Assembly: GCA_018817425.1 (NCBI GenBank)
Contig: JAHITX010000023.1
Coordinates: forward strand, 1 to 64,000
DNA: 64,000 nt
Reading direction: 5' to 3'
Origin: Pseudomonadota bacterium
Lineage (GTDB): Bacteria > Desulfobacterota > Desulfobacteria > Desulfobacterales > RPRI01
Below, piece after piece: positions 1-8,154 of the stretch. How positions within the stretch are numbered: the first letter of the stretch is position 1; every line of letters begins with the position of its first letter. Under the pieces are notes generated by a model. The model saw only the letters and a list, made by a program, of their open reading frames with translations. It was not told the origin of the DNA and ran no database searches. The position numbers and the translations under genes are program-made.

Positions 1-147
1 GTCTTTATATTGGGCGCAGTTGCTCTTGTCGATTACCTTAGCGAGTTCTTCGGCAGCAGACATAGAAACGCCACCTAAAAACATTATCAATGCCAGAAAC
101 AACGGCAATATGAAATACTTTATGCAACTTATTGTTTTTTTACTCAC
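1..147 (-). CDS. DUF1329 family protein, N-terminal fragment (runs off the left edge)
   Basis: Only the first 49 codons are inside the window. The GTG start at 147 has an AAGGAGG ribosome-binding site 5 to 6 bases upstream. A basic start and hydrophobic stretch of about 22 residues form a Sec-type signal peptide, followed by an AAEELAKVIDKSN segment. The DUF1329 protein at 14627-15952 has the same layout (GTG start, AAGGAGG site, signal peptide, then AAGEIAKTIDKSN), so this is its paralogue. DUF1329 proteins are envelope proteins usually encoded beside DUF1302 outer-membrane proteins, and the upstream gene at 215-1732 is exactly that. Substrate unknown. Confidence 0.85.
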   Translation of the reverse strand, partial: MSKKTISCIKYFILPLFLALIMFLGGVSMSAAEELAKVIDKSNCAQYKD

Positions 148-214
148 TTTTTCCTCCTTTATAGCTTTCCCTATTATAGAAGAACTTGCTGTATGGTTTT
201 ACTTTCTTTCATCA

Positions 215-1732
215 TTACCAGTTGTATCCAAGTTTTACGGTAAACTCGCTTGTAGGAACCAATCCGGAATAACCGGTCTTGGCCGTTTTGTCTCCCAAAA
301 AGGCGTGAAGACCAAAGTTGGCATAAAGATTGTTGCTTATCTGCCAGTTTACAACAGGGTGAATCATCCAGGATGCTCCTCCTGCTCCCGGCCGACCGGG
401 GTTGCATGATACAGCAATCAGAGGACCAACCCTGCCTTCGTACCAGCTCCACATCATGCTAAAGGCGAAGATATCAAGATCCTTCATACTACTACCCGTT
501 TTTAAAACACCAGATCTATCTAAAACAGCCTTATCCCATTCATTGATCTTTTCGTGTATCCACTCGAATCCGAAACTTGTTCTCTCATGATCGGTGATAA
601 ATGGTATCTTATACTTCTTGTCAAGCATCAATGTATACCGGGTAGTGGGCTTGATAGCAAAGGTATCGAAACCTCCGGCTATTTCTCGGCTTGCTTCCAT
701 GCCGTTGCGCTTACTAATTACATCACCTGTATGATGGCCAATCTCACCTCTGATAACAAGGTCCAGTTCTGTAAGATTATAACTGAAATACATGCCGTAA
801 ACATGCTGTACATTGTGGGTACCATACATTGTTGTGTCTGCAGGATTATACACGAAGCCGGAATCATTATTTATGTCCCGGAAGTACGCAGCTGAAACAC
901 TTAATCTGGCCCCTATGTCCGCAGTTACTTTTGCACCGTACTCACTTTCATTCGTAGGTACATGTTGTTTGACATTCCTTCCTCTAAAGGCGGTAAAAGG
1001 TAATATTTTAACATAAGGTGCGTTTATGCCTACAGACGGTTGACCGGCAACACTGTCAAGAGGCCCGAATTGTGACGGGCGGATATCGGGAATCCAGAGA
1101 AAATCAAAATTAATATTCAAACCCTTCATTTCCGGAAGGCCGTAGTTTAAACGCGCCATATAGATAGGTATTTTTACATCATCAGGATTCTGAAAAAACA
1201 TCTGATAGGATTGATCCTTGGGGTTGATTACATCCAGAATAGTGGTATTGCCCGAGGCCTCGCCCCAGGATACTAGCTGCCTCCCCGGCCTGAAAAAAGC
1301 ACTGCCCAAAGACCCGCTATATACAAAGTCAACAAAAGCCTCGCGTAAATCAGACTCAAATTTGATATCCCTCTTGCCGTAGTCAAAGCGCGACAGCCCC
1401 ATATTGTCACGGATGTTGTCATCATATTCATTAGCCCGCAAATCAAATATAGAGTCATAAGCCCCGCGAAAGGTCAAATGAACTTTAGAGACTGAGAAAG
1501 GTCCAATCTCCATACTATCAGGATAAACGTCAACATCGAATTTCAAGGTATTTCTCTGCTGAACCCCTTCTGCTTCTTCGAAAAAACCGTTTTGGATTCC
1601 TGTTGTATCACGCAGAACAAAGTTAGATTCGAAATAACCATGAAAGGTAGTTTCCGCCATTACCTCTGCTGAAAACATCAGTAGAATTGACGCTATTGCA
1701 ATAAAATAAAAATATCTTCTTTTCCTATGCAT
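215..1732 (-). CDS. DUF1302 family outer-membrane protein (copy 1)
   Basis: The 505-residue protein starts with a basic signal peptide cleaved near AEVMA-ETT, then has alternating amphipathic strands and ends in an aromatic residue (GYNW), as expected for an outer-membrane beta-barrel. Typical family blocks are the start FHGYFESN, QQRNTLKFDV, FRGAYDSIFDLR and FFRPGRQLVSWGE. It is clearly homologous along its length to the product of 16018-17544. The start is supported by AAAGGAG 9 bases upstream. It is followed 67 bases later by a DUF1329 gene, repeating the gene order at 14627-17544. In other proteobacteria this pair accompanies MMPL and YCF48 genes in clusters for hydrophobic compounds such as steroids. 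A role in crossing the outer membrane is inferred. Confidence 0.85.
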   Translation of the reverse strand: MHRKRRYFYFIAIASILLMFSAEVMAETTFHGYFESNFVLRDTTGIQNGFFEEAEGVQQRNTLKFDVDVYPDSMEIGPFSVSKVHLTFRGAYDSIFDLRANEYDDNIRDNMGLSRFDYGKRDIKFESDLREAFVDFVYSGSLGSAFFRPGRQLVSWGEASGNTTILDVINPKDQSYQMFFQNPDDVKIPIYMARLNYGLPEMKGLNINFDFLWIPDIRPSQFGPLDSVAGQPSVGINAPYVKILPFTAFRGRNVKQHVPTNESEYGAKVTADIGARLSVSAAYFRDINNDSGFVYNPADTTMYGTHNVQHVYGMYFSYNLTELDLVIRGEIGHHTGDVISKRNGMEASREIAGGFDTFAIKPTTRYTLMLDKKYKIPFITDHERTSFGFEWIHEKINEWDKAVLDRSGVLKTGSSMKDLDIFAFSMMWSWYEGRVGPLIAVSCNPGRPGAGGASWMIHPVVNWQISNNLYANFGLHAFLGDKTAKTGYSGLVPTSEFTVKLGYNW

Positions 1733-2172
1733 TTAATTGCTCTCCTTTTCTGTAAGTACTGTTCTAAAATAACAAGCTTACAAATATTTATCCCATTTAC
1801 TCCCTATGCTTTTTTCAGTATTCTAAATTGCCCCCCTTTCTTGTTGTATGATGTGTTCCAAATAATAAGCTAACAACATATATTAACCCCCCTCTATGCA
1901 GCATAGCTAAGGTGAACGTATTCTTTGCTCTTAAAAGGCTTTAAATTATGAGTTCTTTAAAAATCTGTGATCACACACTTGTCTCAGCATTAAGTGCTAT
2001 ATGCAGGGGCAACTCGAGAAGGAAATAAATTAATCAGATATACCGTTATCTATGTATCGATTCAGTTTATAATGCTATACGCAAAGACTGTTCTATTTGA
2101 ATTTATAGTAAAATTTATTGTATGCCCGATTCCATATGATCGGAACCACCGGATTTATGTGGAGCTTCACTT
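1733..2172. other. Intergenic region upstream of the DUF1302 copy 1 gene
   Basis: No gene was found in these 440 bases. The part next to the DUF1302 gene (about 1740-1800) resembles the leader of DUF1302 copy 2 (about 17550-17610): both have a CTCCTTTT block followed by ATAACAA, TTACAAATA and CCCATT. The leader was therefore duplicated with the gene. A near-perfect palindrome, CTATGC-A-GCATAG, lies at 1894-1906, about 160 bases upstream of the start codon, and could be an operator (speculative). Confidence 0.4.
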
Positions 2173-4155
2173 TCATAACAGCCTGCCCACCCGATGCCCG
2201 TCTCTTATGGCATCCCCTATACCGGAAAGGGATCCATGCGGGAAAGCACTGTCACCCACAATGTAAAGCTCACTGACTTTTCCCCGTAATGCCTTGTACA
2301 ACGAATCGTTTCGCTCTTTGCCGGTTATCAACACCACGGTGTCAATACCCTCTATTACCCTTTCCTGATGTGTAAAGACATTGATGACCTTCAGGCTATT
2401 TCCGGAAATCTCCCGGATGAGGGTTTGGGGAGTCAAGGTAACTTTAGGCAAGATACGGGAATAGACCCATGGAAGATGATTGGTAATAAGCAGATCCGCA
2501 CCCACGTAAAAGAATGAGGTCAGAATTTCGACCTGCTTGCCTTGGTCGGCCAGCCATTCGGCCAGACCCGGCCCAACAATATAGCGTGTCTCGTCCTGGA
2601 TTACTATTTTACTCCCGGCTTCCTTCCTCCCACTCAAGATCTCTTCCGGTGTTGTTACATTTTCCTGTTCCCAACCGGCAATAGGAGCAAACGTACCGGG
2701 GCTGAAACCATTTCTGTAATAAGAGGCGCCGGTAGCAAGAACCACGGCATCGGGTTTTGCTGCCAGAATTTCGTCAGCGGTTATTTCGTGGCCAAGTTTT
2801 ATGTCTACCCCTAATTTGGATACCTGCCCACGGAGCCATCGTCCAATTCCTTCTATTTCATTCCGGCCCGGAAGCTTGGCAGCAAGATTCACCTGCCCTC
2901 CTAAGGTGTTTTCCTTCTCATACACTGACACCGCATGGCCCTGCATAGCAGCCACCCGAGCCGCCTCCATTCCGGCAACGCCGCCCCCTACGATAAGAAC
3001 TCTTTTTTGCATCTTTGCCGCTTTAAGGGTTCCTACACCTAGCGCCATCTCCTCCCCAAGGGTTGGATTGACAGTACACTGAAGGGGGGCTCCGACAAAG
3101 AGCCTGCCTACACAATTCTCATTGTCTCCCAAGCATGGCCGAATATCTTCAAAGCGTCCTTCCCGAGCCTTGTTGGGAAGCTCCGGATCGGCAATGGTTG
3201 CCCGTGTCATTCCCACCAGATCAGCTTGTCCATTGGCAAGCACCTTCTCGGCATAGAGGGGATCAGTGATCCGGCCAACGGCAATAACCGGAAGATCGTT
3301 TAATGCTTCTTTGATGGCTGTAGCTCCATATAGCATATAGCCCACGGGAGCGTACAAGGGCGCAACTGCTATATGAAGCTGATGCGGTTCGATGCCTATA
3401 TCTATGCTCAAATAATCTACTTGTCTGGTTTCCTCTATCATTTGGGCTATGCGCTTCATATCCTCTATGGTGTTCCCTCCGGGAAACATTTCATCGGCAT
3501 TCAAACGCACACCAAGGGCCATGCCATTGTTCATTTCTGCTCGTACGCACTCGATTAATTCCCTTAAAAACAAAAAGCGATTTTCAAGTGAACCGCCATA
3601 TCTATCGGTACGATGATTCCAAAGGGGCGAAAGAAACTGATTTGCGGCCAAACCATGACAGGCATGAATCTCGACCCCATCAATGCCTGTCTGATTGATA
3701 TTGCGGACACAATTACCATAGCATTCAACCCATCCTGTAATTTCTTCTATTGTGAGTTCCGCGGCTGTGATATTGTTTCCCAAGCCGGGAACGGCTGATG
3801 GACCTTTACCGCTTCCCCATACTCCAATATTGACTAGCTCACAAAAAACCTTAGACCCATGCACATGTATAGCATCGGCAATCCTGGCAAGACCGGGAAT
3901 GCACTGCTTATCGTAACCCAAAATTGGTCGAAACCCATGAAGGTAAGGCTCAGGCATCACTAAAGGCGCTTCTATCTCTATCAACCCCACCCCGCCTTTG
4001 GCCTTTTCAGCATGAAAATAGATATGCCTTTCGCTGGGCAATCCTTCCGTAGTTGCGAAATTAGTGCTCACAGGAGTGCTGACGATCCGGTTAGGAATAA
4101 CTACAGGCCCTAAAGAAATTGGGGTGAACAGGTATTTAAATATCTCTTCAGCCAT
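2173..4155 (-). CDS. OYE/2,4-dienoyl-CoA reductase family flavin/Fe-S enzyme with an Asp in the cluster motif (OYE1)
   Basis: The 660-residue protein has the FadH/trimethylamine dehydrogenase architecture: FMN TIM barrel (about 1-335), iron-sulfur loop (341-360), then FAD/NAD-binding domains starting with VLIVGGGVAGMEAA near 384. The family reduces activated C=C bonds, and arylcarboxyl-CoA reductases such as 2-naphthoyl-CoA reductase belong to it. The cluster loop reads C341-LG-D344-NEN-C348, then C360. The second ligand is Asp (codon GAC), whereas family members and the paralogue at 60134 have Cys there. The barrel keeps HACHG but has Leu where the catalytic Tyr of HGY usually sits. The gene is single and divergent from regulator R1. 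Substrate unknown. Confidence 0.85.
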   Translation of the reverse strand: MAEEIFKYLFTPISLGPVVIPNRIVSTPVSTNFATTEGLPSERHIYFHAEKAKGGVGLIEIEAPLVMPEPYLHGFRPILGYDKQCIPGLARIADAIHVHGSKVFCELVNIGVWGSGKGPSAVPGLGNNITAAELTIEEITGWVECYGNCVRNINQTGIDGVEIHACHGLAANQFLSPLWNHRTDRYGGSLENRFLFLRELIECVRAEMNNGMALGVRLNADEMFPGGNTIEDMKRIAQMIEETRQVDYLSIDIGIEPHQLHIAVAPLYAPVGYMLYGATAIKEALNDLPVIAVGRITDPLYAEKVLANGQADLVGMTRATIADPELPNKAREGRFEDIRPCLGDNENCVGRLFVGAPLQCTVNPTLGEEMALGVGTLKAAKMQKRVLIVGGGVAGMEAARVAAMQGHAVSVYEKENTLGGQVNLAAKLPGRNEIEGIGRWLRGQVSKLGVDIKLGHEITADEILAAKPDAVVLATGASYYRNGFSPGTFAPIAGWEQENVTTPEEILSGRKEAGSKIVIQDETRYIVGPGLAEWLADQGKQVEILTSFFYVGADLLITNHLPWVYSRILPKVTLTPQTLIREISGNSLKVINVFTHQERVIEGIDTVVLITGKERNDSLYKALRGKVSELYIVGDSAFPHGSLSGIGDAIRDGHRVGRLL

Positions 4156-4247
4156 AATTATAGGTCCTTTATATTTAATTCACTTTTATACTTTTTCTGA
4201 TTGAATAATTACATTCAGCGAGATTTTCTGAGTTTGTGTTTCCCAAG

Positions 4248-4274
4248 TTGACACAGGGATTTTTTTAGTATAAT
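4248..4274 (+). promoter_or_regulatory. Candidate promoter of regulator R1
   Basis: TTGACA (4248-4253) and TATAAT (4269-4274) are consensus hexamers but only 15 bases apart, so the fit is imperfect. The block TTGACACA-purines-T tract-GTATA is also found about 130 bases upstream of regulator R2 (17895), which argues that it is a conserved control region. It lies in the 230-base divergent gap between the OYE1 and R1 genes. Confidence 0.45.
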
Positions 4275-4385
4275 TTTAGTATTACTTGATAAATAAAATA
4301 TATTTCGAATAATTATTTATTAGATTCATGTCATGTATGTGAGCTTCTTAACATCAATTGCATTTTATATTTTGGTATAAAGATT

Positions 4386-6002
4386 ATGTCACATAGAATT
4401 GTAAAACCACGAAATAACGTTTCGCCTGAAGATGTCAAACTTTTCAAATCCCTTGGATCTATAATCCAAGAATACCGGTTATGGCGGGGGATGAGCCAGG
4501 AAGTATTCGCAGAATCAATTAAAATCAGTGTTCGGCAATTACAGAATTGGGAAGCCAAACGTAGCCATGCCAGAATGGAGAATCTCCACGATATTTCCGA
4601 GTTTACAGGAATCCCGATGCAGGCTTTGGTGTCTCTTAATTCGGATCTGCCTGTCTGGTATTTCATACGGAAACGTCGTTTTACATATTCTTTGATCGAA
4701 ACAGAACAGTTTACCTCTCAGAAATTATTCAGGCCAAATGAAAAGCCGGAAGATCATTCTTTCCTTAATATAATCCCAATTAAAAAAGAAAAACACCTTG
4801 ATATGATTCTTTCATGTCACCGGGATCTTTACGGTACGGAAAAAACATTGCAAAAAGATGTAATTCTGGCAGCAGCAAGGCAATTTCCTGACATAAATGT
4901 CATTATCGTTGATTATTTTGGCCATTATGTAGGTCATCGAATCTGCTGGCCTTTAAAAATGGATGTATATCGGGAACTTATAAAACAAAAGACCATCGAG
5001 AACTATATAACAAGTGAAATGATTAGTGACATCATAAAGCTGGGTGAAGGGGTTTTTTTTAATTATTCTACCTTTTCTGCTAATGTAAACACATTATACA
5101 AAATGATTTTAGATGGTGTAGGATTCCTTTCCAAAATAAAACAAAAAGAAAAATACTTTCTTGCCACTCATACAGTCACAAAAGAAACATCGATCATACA
5201 AAACAATATGCAAATGAATTATGTGCGTAATTATCCTAATCCAAACGATGATGAAGTTTGCCCGGTAATCTATGAGACAACATTGGATTTTCAACTGAGA
5301 CCTGACGGGCCTTTTGGATGGATGTTGCATCCAACCAAAAAGAAAGCATCGACAAATAAACTGATTAACGGAATCAAACAGAAACAATCGCCGGCCAATT
5401 CTTTTCAAAACTCGGAGAAAATCTACCAATCAAGCGAAATCACCCGAAAAGCAGAAAACTGTTTGCCTTTAATAGTTGATGCTTTGCCTTTAATAGTTGA
5501 TAAAAAAAAGAATGATAAACATTCTGAAAAAGCGGGAAACTTTAATTTAAAAACAGAAACCTGCAAAAACCCCGAATGCACTTTTTATGGTAAAACTAAA
5601 CAAGGAAATATAGTTTCAAACGGGACATACCGGACACAAAAAGGAACGCCGGGCCGTAGATTCTTGTGCAAGGAATGCGGCAAATCATTTTGCAGCAGAA
5701 CAGGGACCATCTTTTATGATATCCGCTCTCCGGAAGAAAAGGTTTTAAAAGCTCTTAAACTTTTAGCCAAAGGAATGACATTGCAGTACGTAGTAAAATT
5801 TATGGGAGTTAAATTCCATACGATCGGTCGCTGGCTCGAACTGGCCGCTTTACAAAAAGAAAAAATAAATGTCTTACTGATCAATGAACCTGATATTTCC
5901 ATGACTGAGTTAGATACATTATGGAACTTTGTCAAAAAAAAATCTAATCGCCATAGGCCATCAATTTACAGGGGAAAAAACAAATCTTATGCAACTGAAT
6001 AG
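4386..6002 (+). CDS. Regulator R1: XRE HTH, possible GNAT-like domain, IS1-type zinc ribbon and HTH
   Basis: This 538-residue protein is one of three full-length paralogues here (also 18027-19652 and 52543-54015). Visible parts: XRE-type helix-turn-helix (about 20-83, with MSQEVFAESI and VRQLQNWE); a middle domain (about 136-285) with ILSCHRDLYG, YVGHRICWPL and EGVFF blocks that looks like a GNAT fold but lacks a clear acyl-CoA loop; a variable linker with two IVD motifs (363-365, 370-372); a zinc ribbon C393-x4-C398...C428-x2-C431; a second HTH (about 450-490); and an end, ELDTLWNFVKKK, matching the start of an IS1-type DDE domain. The catalytic domain itself is absent. It is divergent from OYE1, so local control of that gene is inferred. 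No obvious Shine-Dalgarno sequence; the start is set by alignment with R2. Confidence 0.8.
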   Translation: MSHRIVKPRNNVSPEDVKLFKSLGSIIQEYRLWRGMSQEVFAESIKISVRQLQNWEAKRSHARMENLHDISEFTGIPMQALVSLNSDLPVWYFIRKRRFTYSLIETEQFTSQKLFRPNEKPEDHSFLNIIPIKKEKHLDMILSCHRDLYGTEKTLQKDVILAAARQFPDINVIIVDYFGHYVGHRICWPLKMDVYRELIKQKTIENYITSEMISDIIKLGEGVFFNYSTFSANVNTLYKMILDGVGFLSKIKQKEKYFLATHTVTKETSIIQNNMQMNYVRNYPNPNDDEVCPVIYETTLDFQLRPDGPFGWMLHPTKKKASTNKLINGIKQKQSPANSFQNSEKIYQSSEITRKAENCLPLIVDALPLIVDKKKNDKHSEKAGNFNLKTETCKNPECTFYGKTKQGNIVSNGTYRTQKGTPGRRFLCKECGKSFCSRTGTIFYDIRSPEEKVLKALKLLAKGMTLQYVVKFMGVKFHTIGRWLELAALQKEKINVLLINEPDISMTELDTLWNFVKKKSNRHRPSIYRGKNKSYATE

Positions 6003-6191
6003 AAAACGGAGGCATTTGAAGACCCACCCCCCTTTTTGGCCGATTACTTCGTCAGGCTCAAATTTCGCACGAATTGACATGTAATGAAGCATAAGCACTA
6101 ACCTTCAGCGCTACCCCTTAAATACTTATTATATTGCGGTGGTCAAAATTCTTGCTTTCCTTCTCATTTGATTTCTCCTCCTTTATATTTG

Positions 6192-7058
6192 CTACATTCC
6201 TAAAGCCTGCATCACTATTTTTGAAATAGAAACTATTTCGATTTTCCCCTGGGATGCCTGCCTCAATATGAATTCGCCATCACCGCAGGGAACTAAAATG
6301 GCCTTTAATTTCTTTTTTTCGGCTTCTTCCAAAATGTGGTCAGGCTGTTGTTTGCAGCAATATTTGTTGGGTAAATCTATGAGTGCCAATCCTTTTATAT
6401 TACCTAATACCTTGCGATACCTTGGCCAATCGAGATTTGTATTATACGGGAACTGCCTGTGACAGCCTTCATAATATCCCATTTCCGTAGGAGCAATCTC
6501 AAGCTTTTTTTCTTCAAGCTTGTCCATGATTACGTCCCAAACCCACCTATGGGAACCGATATCTTCAGGAAAGGTGTTTCTCACCAAAGCGGCGCATACA
6601 TGACACATGTAGACCATGTCTTTTGCTCCTAACTGCTTGCCCAAGTCCCAATTAATTTGCATTAATCCTTTACATTGTTTTTTTACTTTTTGACGTTCAT
6701 CTTCTGTAATATCTACAAATTCAATACTATCCTCAAGCACCGGGGCACCGCAGCATAACTCTTTTTCTAATGAGTAGTTATATTCAATTCCAAGCAGATC
6801 CAGAATATTGAACATGTTGAGTACCTGAGATGGTATCCAGAAAGGAACATAACAGCCGAATGTCAAAAAGTTTTTCGCATCTTTTTTAGGCTCGGGAACA
6901 CCTATGGCTTTTAACAGTCCTGCTCTTAACATCCAGGCAGGAGCATGATTCCCGGTTTGTTTAATATCCTCCAACTGTCCTTGTAGTGTTCTCCCATCTG
7001 CAAAGTACGCGATCAACTCTTGAAAAAATGCGGTATAAGAAACATTTCTCTCTTTCAT
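6192..7058 (-). CDS. HdrB-like cysteine-rich (CCG domain) redox protein 1
   Basis: The 288-residue protein has a complete first CCG-type motif (C69, C102-C103, C152-x2-C155) and an incomplete second one (C199, C234-C235, C258, with no partner for C258). CCG domains in heterodisulfide reductase HdrB carry noncubane [4Fe-4S] clusters for thiol/disulfide or electron transfer. The equal-length paralogue at 27312-28178 shares most blocks (FGCYVPF, CCGAP, CH-CAALV, EGCH, CCKQ-PD, VPCGDG). No HdrA or HdrC gene is present, so it probably serves a different oxidoreductase. It is last in the operon, 6 bases after the SDR gene, whose final codons contain its AAGGAGATAA ribosome-binding site. Its exact partner is unknown. 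Confidence 0.75.
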   Translation of the reverse strand: MKERNVSYTAFFQELIAYFADGRTLQGQLEDIKQTGNHAPAWMLRAGLLKAIGVPEPKKDAKNFLTFGCYVPFWIPSQVLNMFNILDLLGIEYNYSLEKELCCGAPVLEDSIEFVDITEDERQKVKKQCKGLMQINWDLGKQLGAKDMVYMCHVCAALVRNTFPEDIGSHRWVWDVIMDKLEEKKLEIAPTEMGYYEGCHRQFPYNTNLDWPRYRKVLGNIKGLALIDLPNKYCCKQQPDHILEEAEKKKLKAILVPCGDGEFILRQASQGKIEIVSISKIVMQALGM

Positions 7059-7064
7059 TGTGTG

Positions 7065-7844
7065 TTATCTCCTTTTCATAAAGTATTTCTTGCTGCTATC
7101 CCACTTAGAATCGTGCTGCCTGTCCATATCTATCGGCATTGCAATGCCTGTAATATGTGAAGCCGAATCTGAGCATAACCACACGACTGCTGCTGCATAT
7201 TTCTCAGGCGTTCTAAATCGTTTCAAATTAATCTGAAGCTTAGGATGTGTTGATATGCATGCTTTATTCTTTTTTGTAGGAATAGAGCCGGGATATATGG
7301 CATTTACGCGGATACCAGTCATGGCATATTTCAACGCTGCTGTTTTTGTCAGCCCAAGAATCCCATGTTCAGTTGTTGAGTAAGCGGACATAGGTGGCAC
7401 AAAAACCAATTCAGCGTCAGATAATTTATTGACAATAGCTCCGACCCCTTGCTTAAGCATTTGCAAAATCTCATACTTCATACACAACCAGACACTATTC
7501 GTGCAGATAATACTATCCCAGGTTTCCTTGCCGTAATCAGCCGTCAAAGTAAGAGGCTGCCCAATGCAGGTATTATTAAATGCAAAGTCAATCCGGCCGT
7601 ACCTCTCAATCACCTTTAGAATTAATGCCTCAGTCTCACTTTCCTGATAAAGATCTGCTTTGATAAAGACCGACTTTCCTCCAGCTTCTCTGATTATCCG
7701 AACCGTTTCTTCCCCTCCTTTGACTATAATGTCTGATACTACAACATTCGCCCTTTCCTTGGCGAATTCCAAAGCTGTAGCCCGACCGATTCCTGCGCCT
7801 CCACCTGTCACCAATGCTACTTTGTCTTTAAATTGCCCGTCCAT
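7065..7844 (-). CDS. SDR-family protein lacking the catalytic lysine (SDR1)
   Basis: The 259-residue protein has the classical SDR fold: nucleotide loop TGGGAGIG (13-20), NNTC in place of NNAG (90-93), Ser142 and Tyr155. The Tyr-x3-Lys motif reads Y155-STT-E159; codon GAA is clear at this position. Lys normally orients the nicotinamide ribose and lowers the Tyr pKa, so ordinary dehydrogenase activity is doubtful. It could be a specialised enzyme, a partner subunit or a binding protein. The gene is intact and tightly packed (7 bases after the MoaD-like gene, 6 before the HdrB-like gene), which argues against simple decay. The extended basic C-terminus (KKYFMKRR) is unusual for the family. Confidence 0.85.
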   Translation of the reverse strand: MDGQFKDKVALVTGGGAGIGRATALEFAKERANVVVSDIIVKGGEETVRIIREAGGKSVFIKADLYQESETEALILKVIERYGRIDFAFNNTCIGQPLTLTADYGKETWDSIICTNSVWLCMKYEILQMLKQGVGAIVNKLSDAELVFVPPMSAYSTTEHGILGLTKTAALKYAMTGIRVNAIYPGSIPTKKNKACISTHPKLQINLKRFRTPEKYAAAVVWLCSDSASHITGIAMPIDMDRQHDSKWDSSKKYFMKRR

Positions 7845-7851
7845 GGCAATA

Positions 7852-8094
7852 CTATCCGCCTGCCAACGGCTTTAGTATGAGGACACAATCTCCATCGCAT
7901 AGAACTTTCTCTTTTGCTACAGCTCTTTGCTTGATCATGAAGCACGTTCCGTCATCAATTGCAATATTGCCTATCTGCTCGTTCAGAGATAGTGCCAGAT
8001 CGTCCACAGTTGCGCCTTGGGGTAACTCAACCGAATACGCCTCTTTACCGCCCATGGTCTTTCCGGACAAATATAACTTGACCGTAATAATCAT
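7852..8094 (-). CDS. MoaD/ThiS-like ubiquitin-fold protein
   Basis: This 80-residue protein starts at MIITVKLY, chosen over an upstream in-frame ATG because GGGGGTG lies at the right distance. It has the beta-grasp pattern of MoaD/ThiS and ends PLAGG, the diglycine tail that is adenylated and thiocarboxylated in sulfur carriers. In a gene run with an aldehyde:ferredoxin oxidoreductase it most likely supplies sulfur for tungsto- or molybdopterin synthesis (inference). Another possibility is sulfur transfer to a pathway intermediate. No MoaE or E1-like activating enzyme is encoded in the window. Confidence 0.75.
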   Translation of the reverse strand: MIITVKLYLSGKTMGGKEAYSVELPQGATVDDLALSLNEQIGNIAIDDGTCFMIKQRAVAKEKVLCDGDCVLILKPLAGG

Positions 8095-8154
8095 AGAACA
8101 CCCCCACATATTCAGCGATATTTCTTTGGAGATGTTTCAGCTATTTGGGCAGTG

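Noticed and set aside
20-409. A 129-codon frame on the + strand at the left edge
   Set aside because: It crosses two well-supported minus-strand genes (DUF1329 and DUF1302) and has no similarity to a family.
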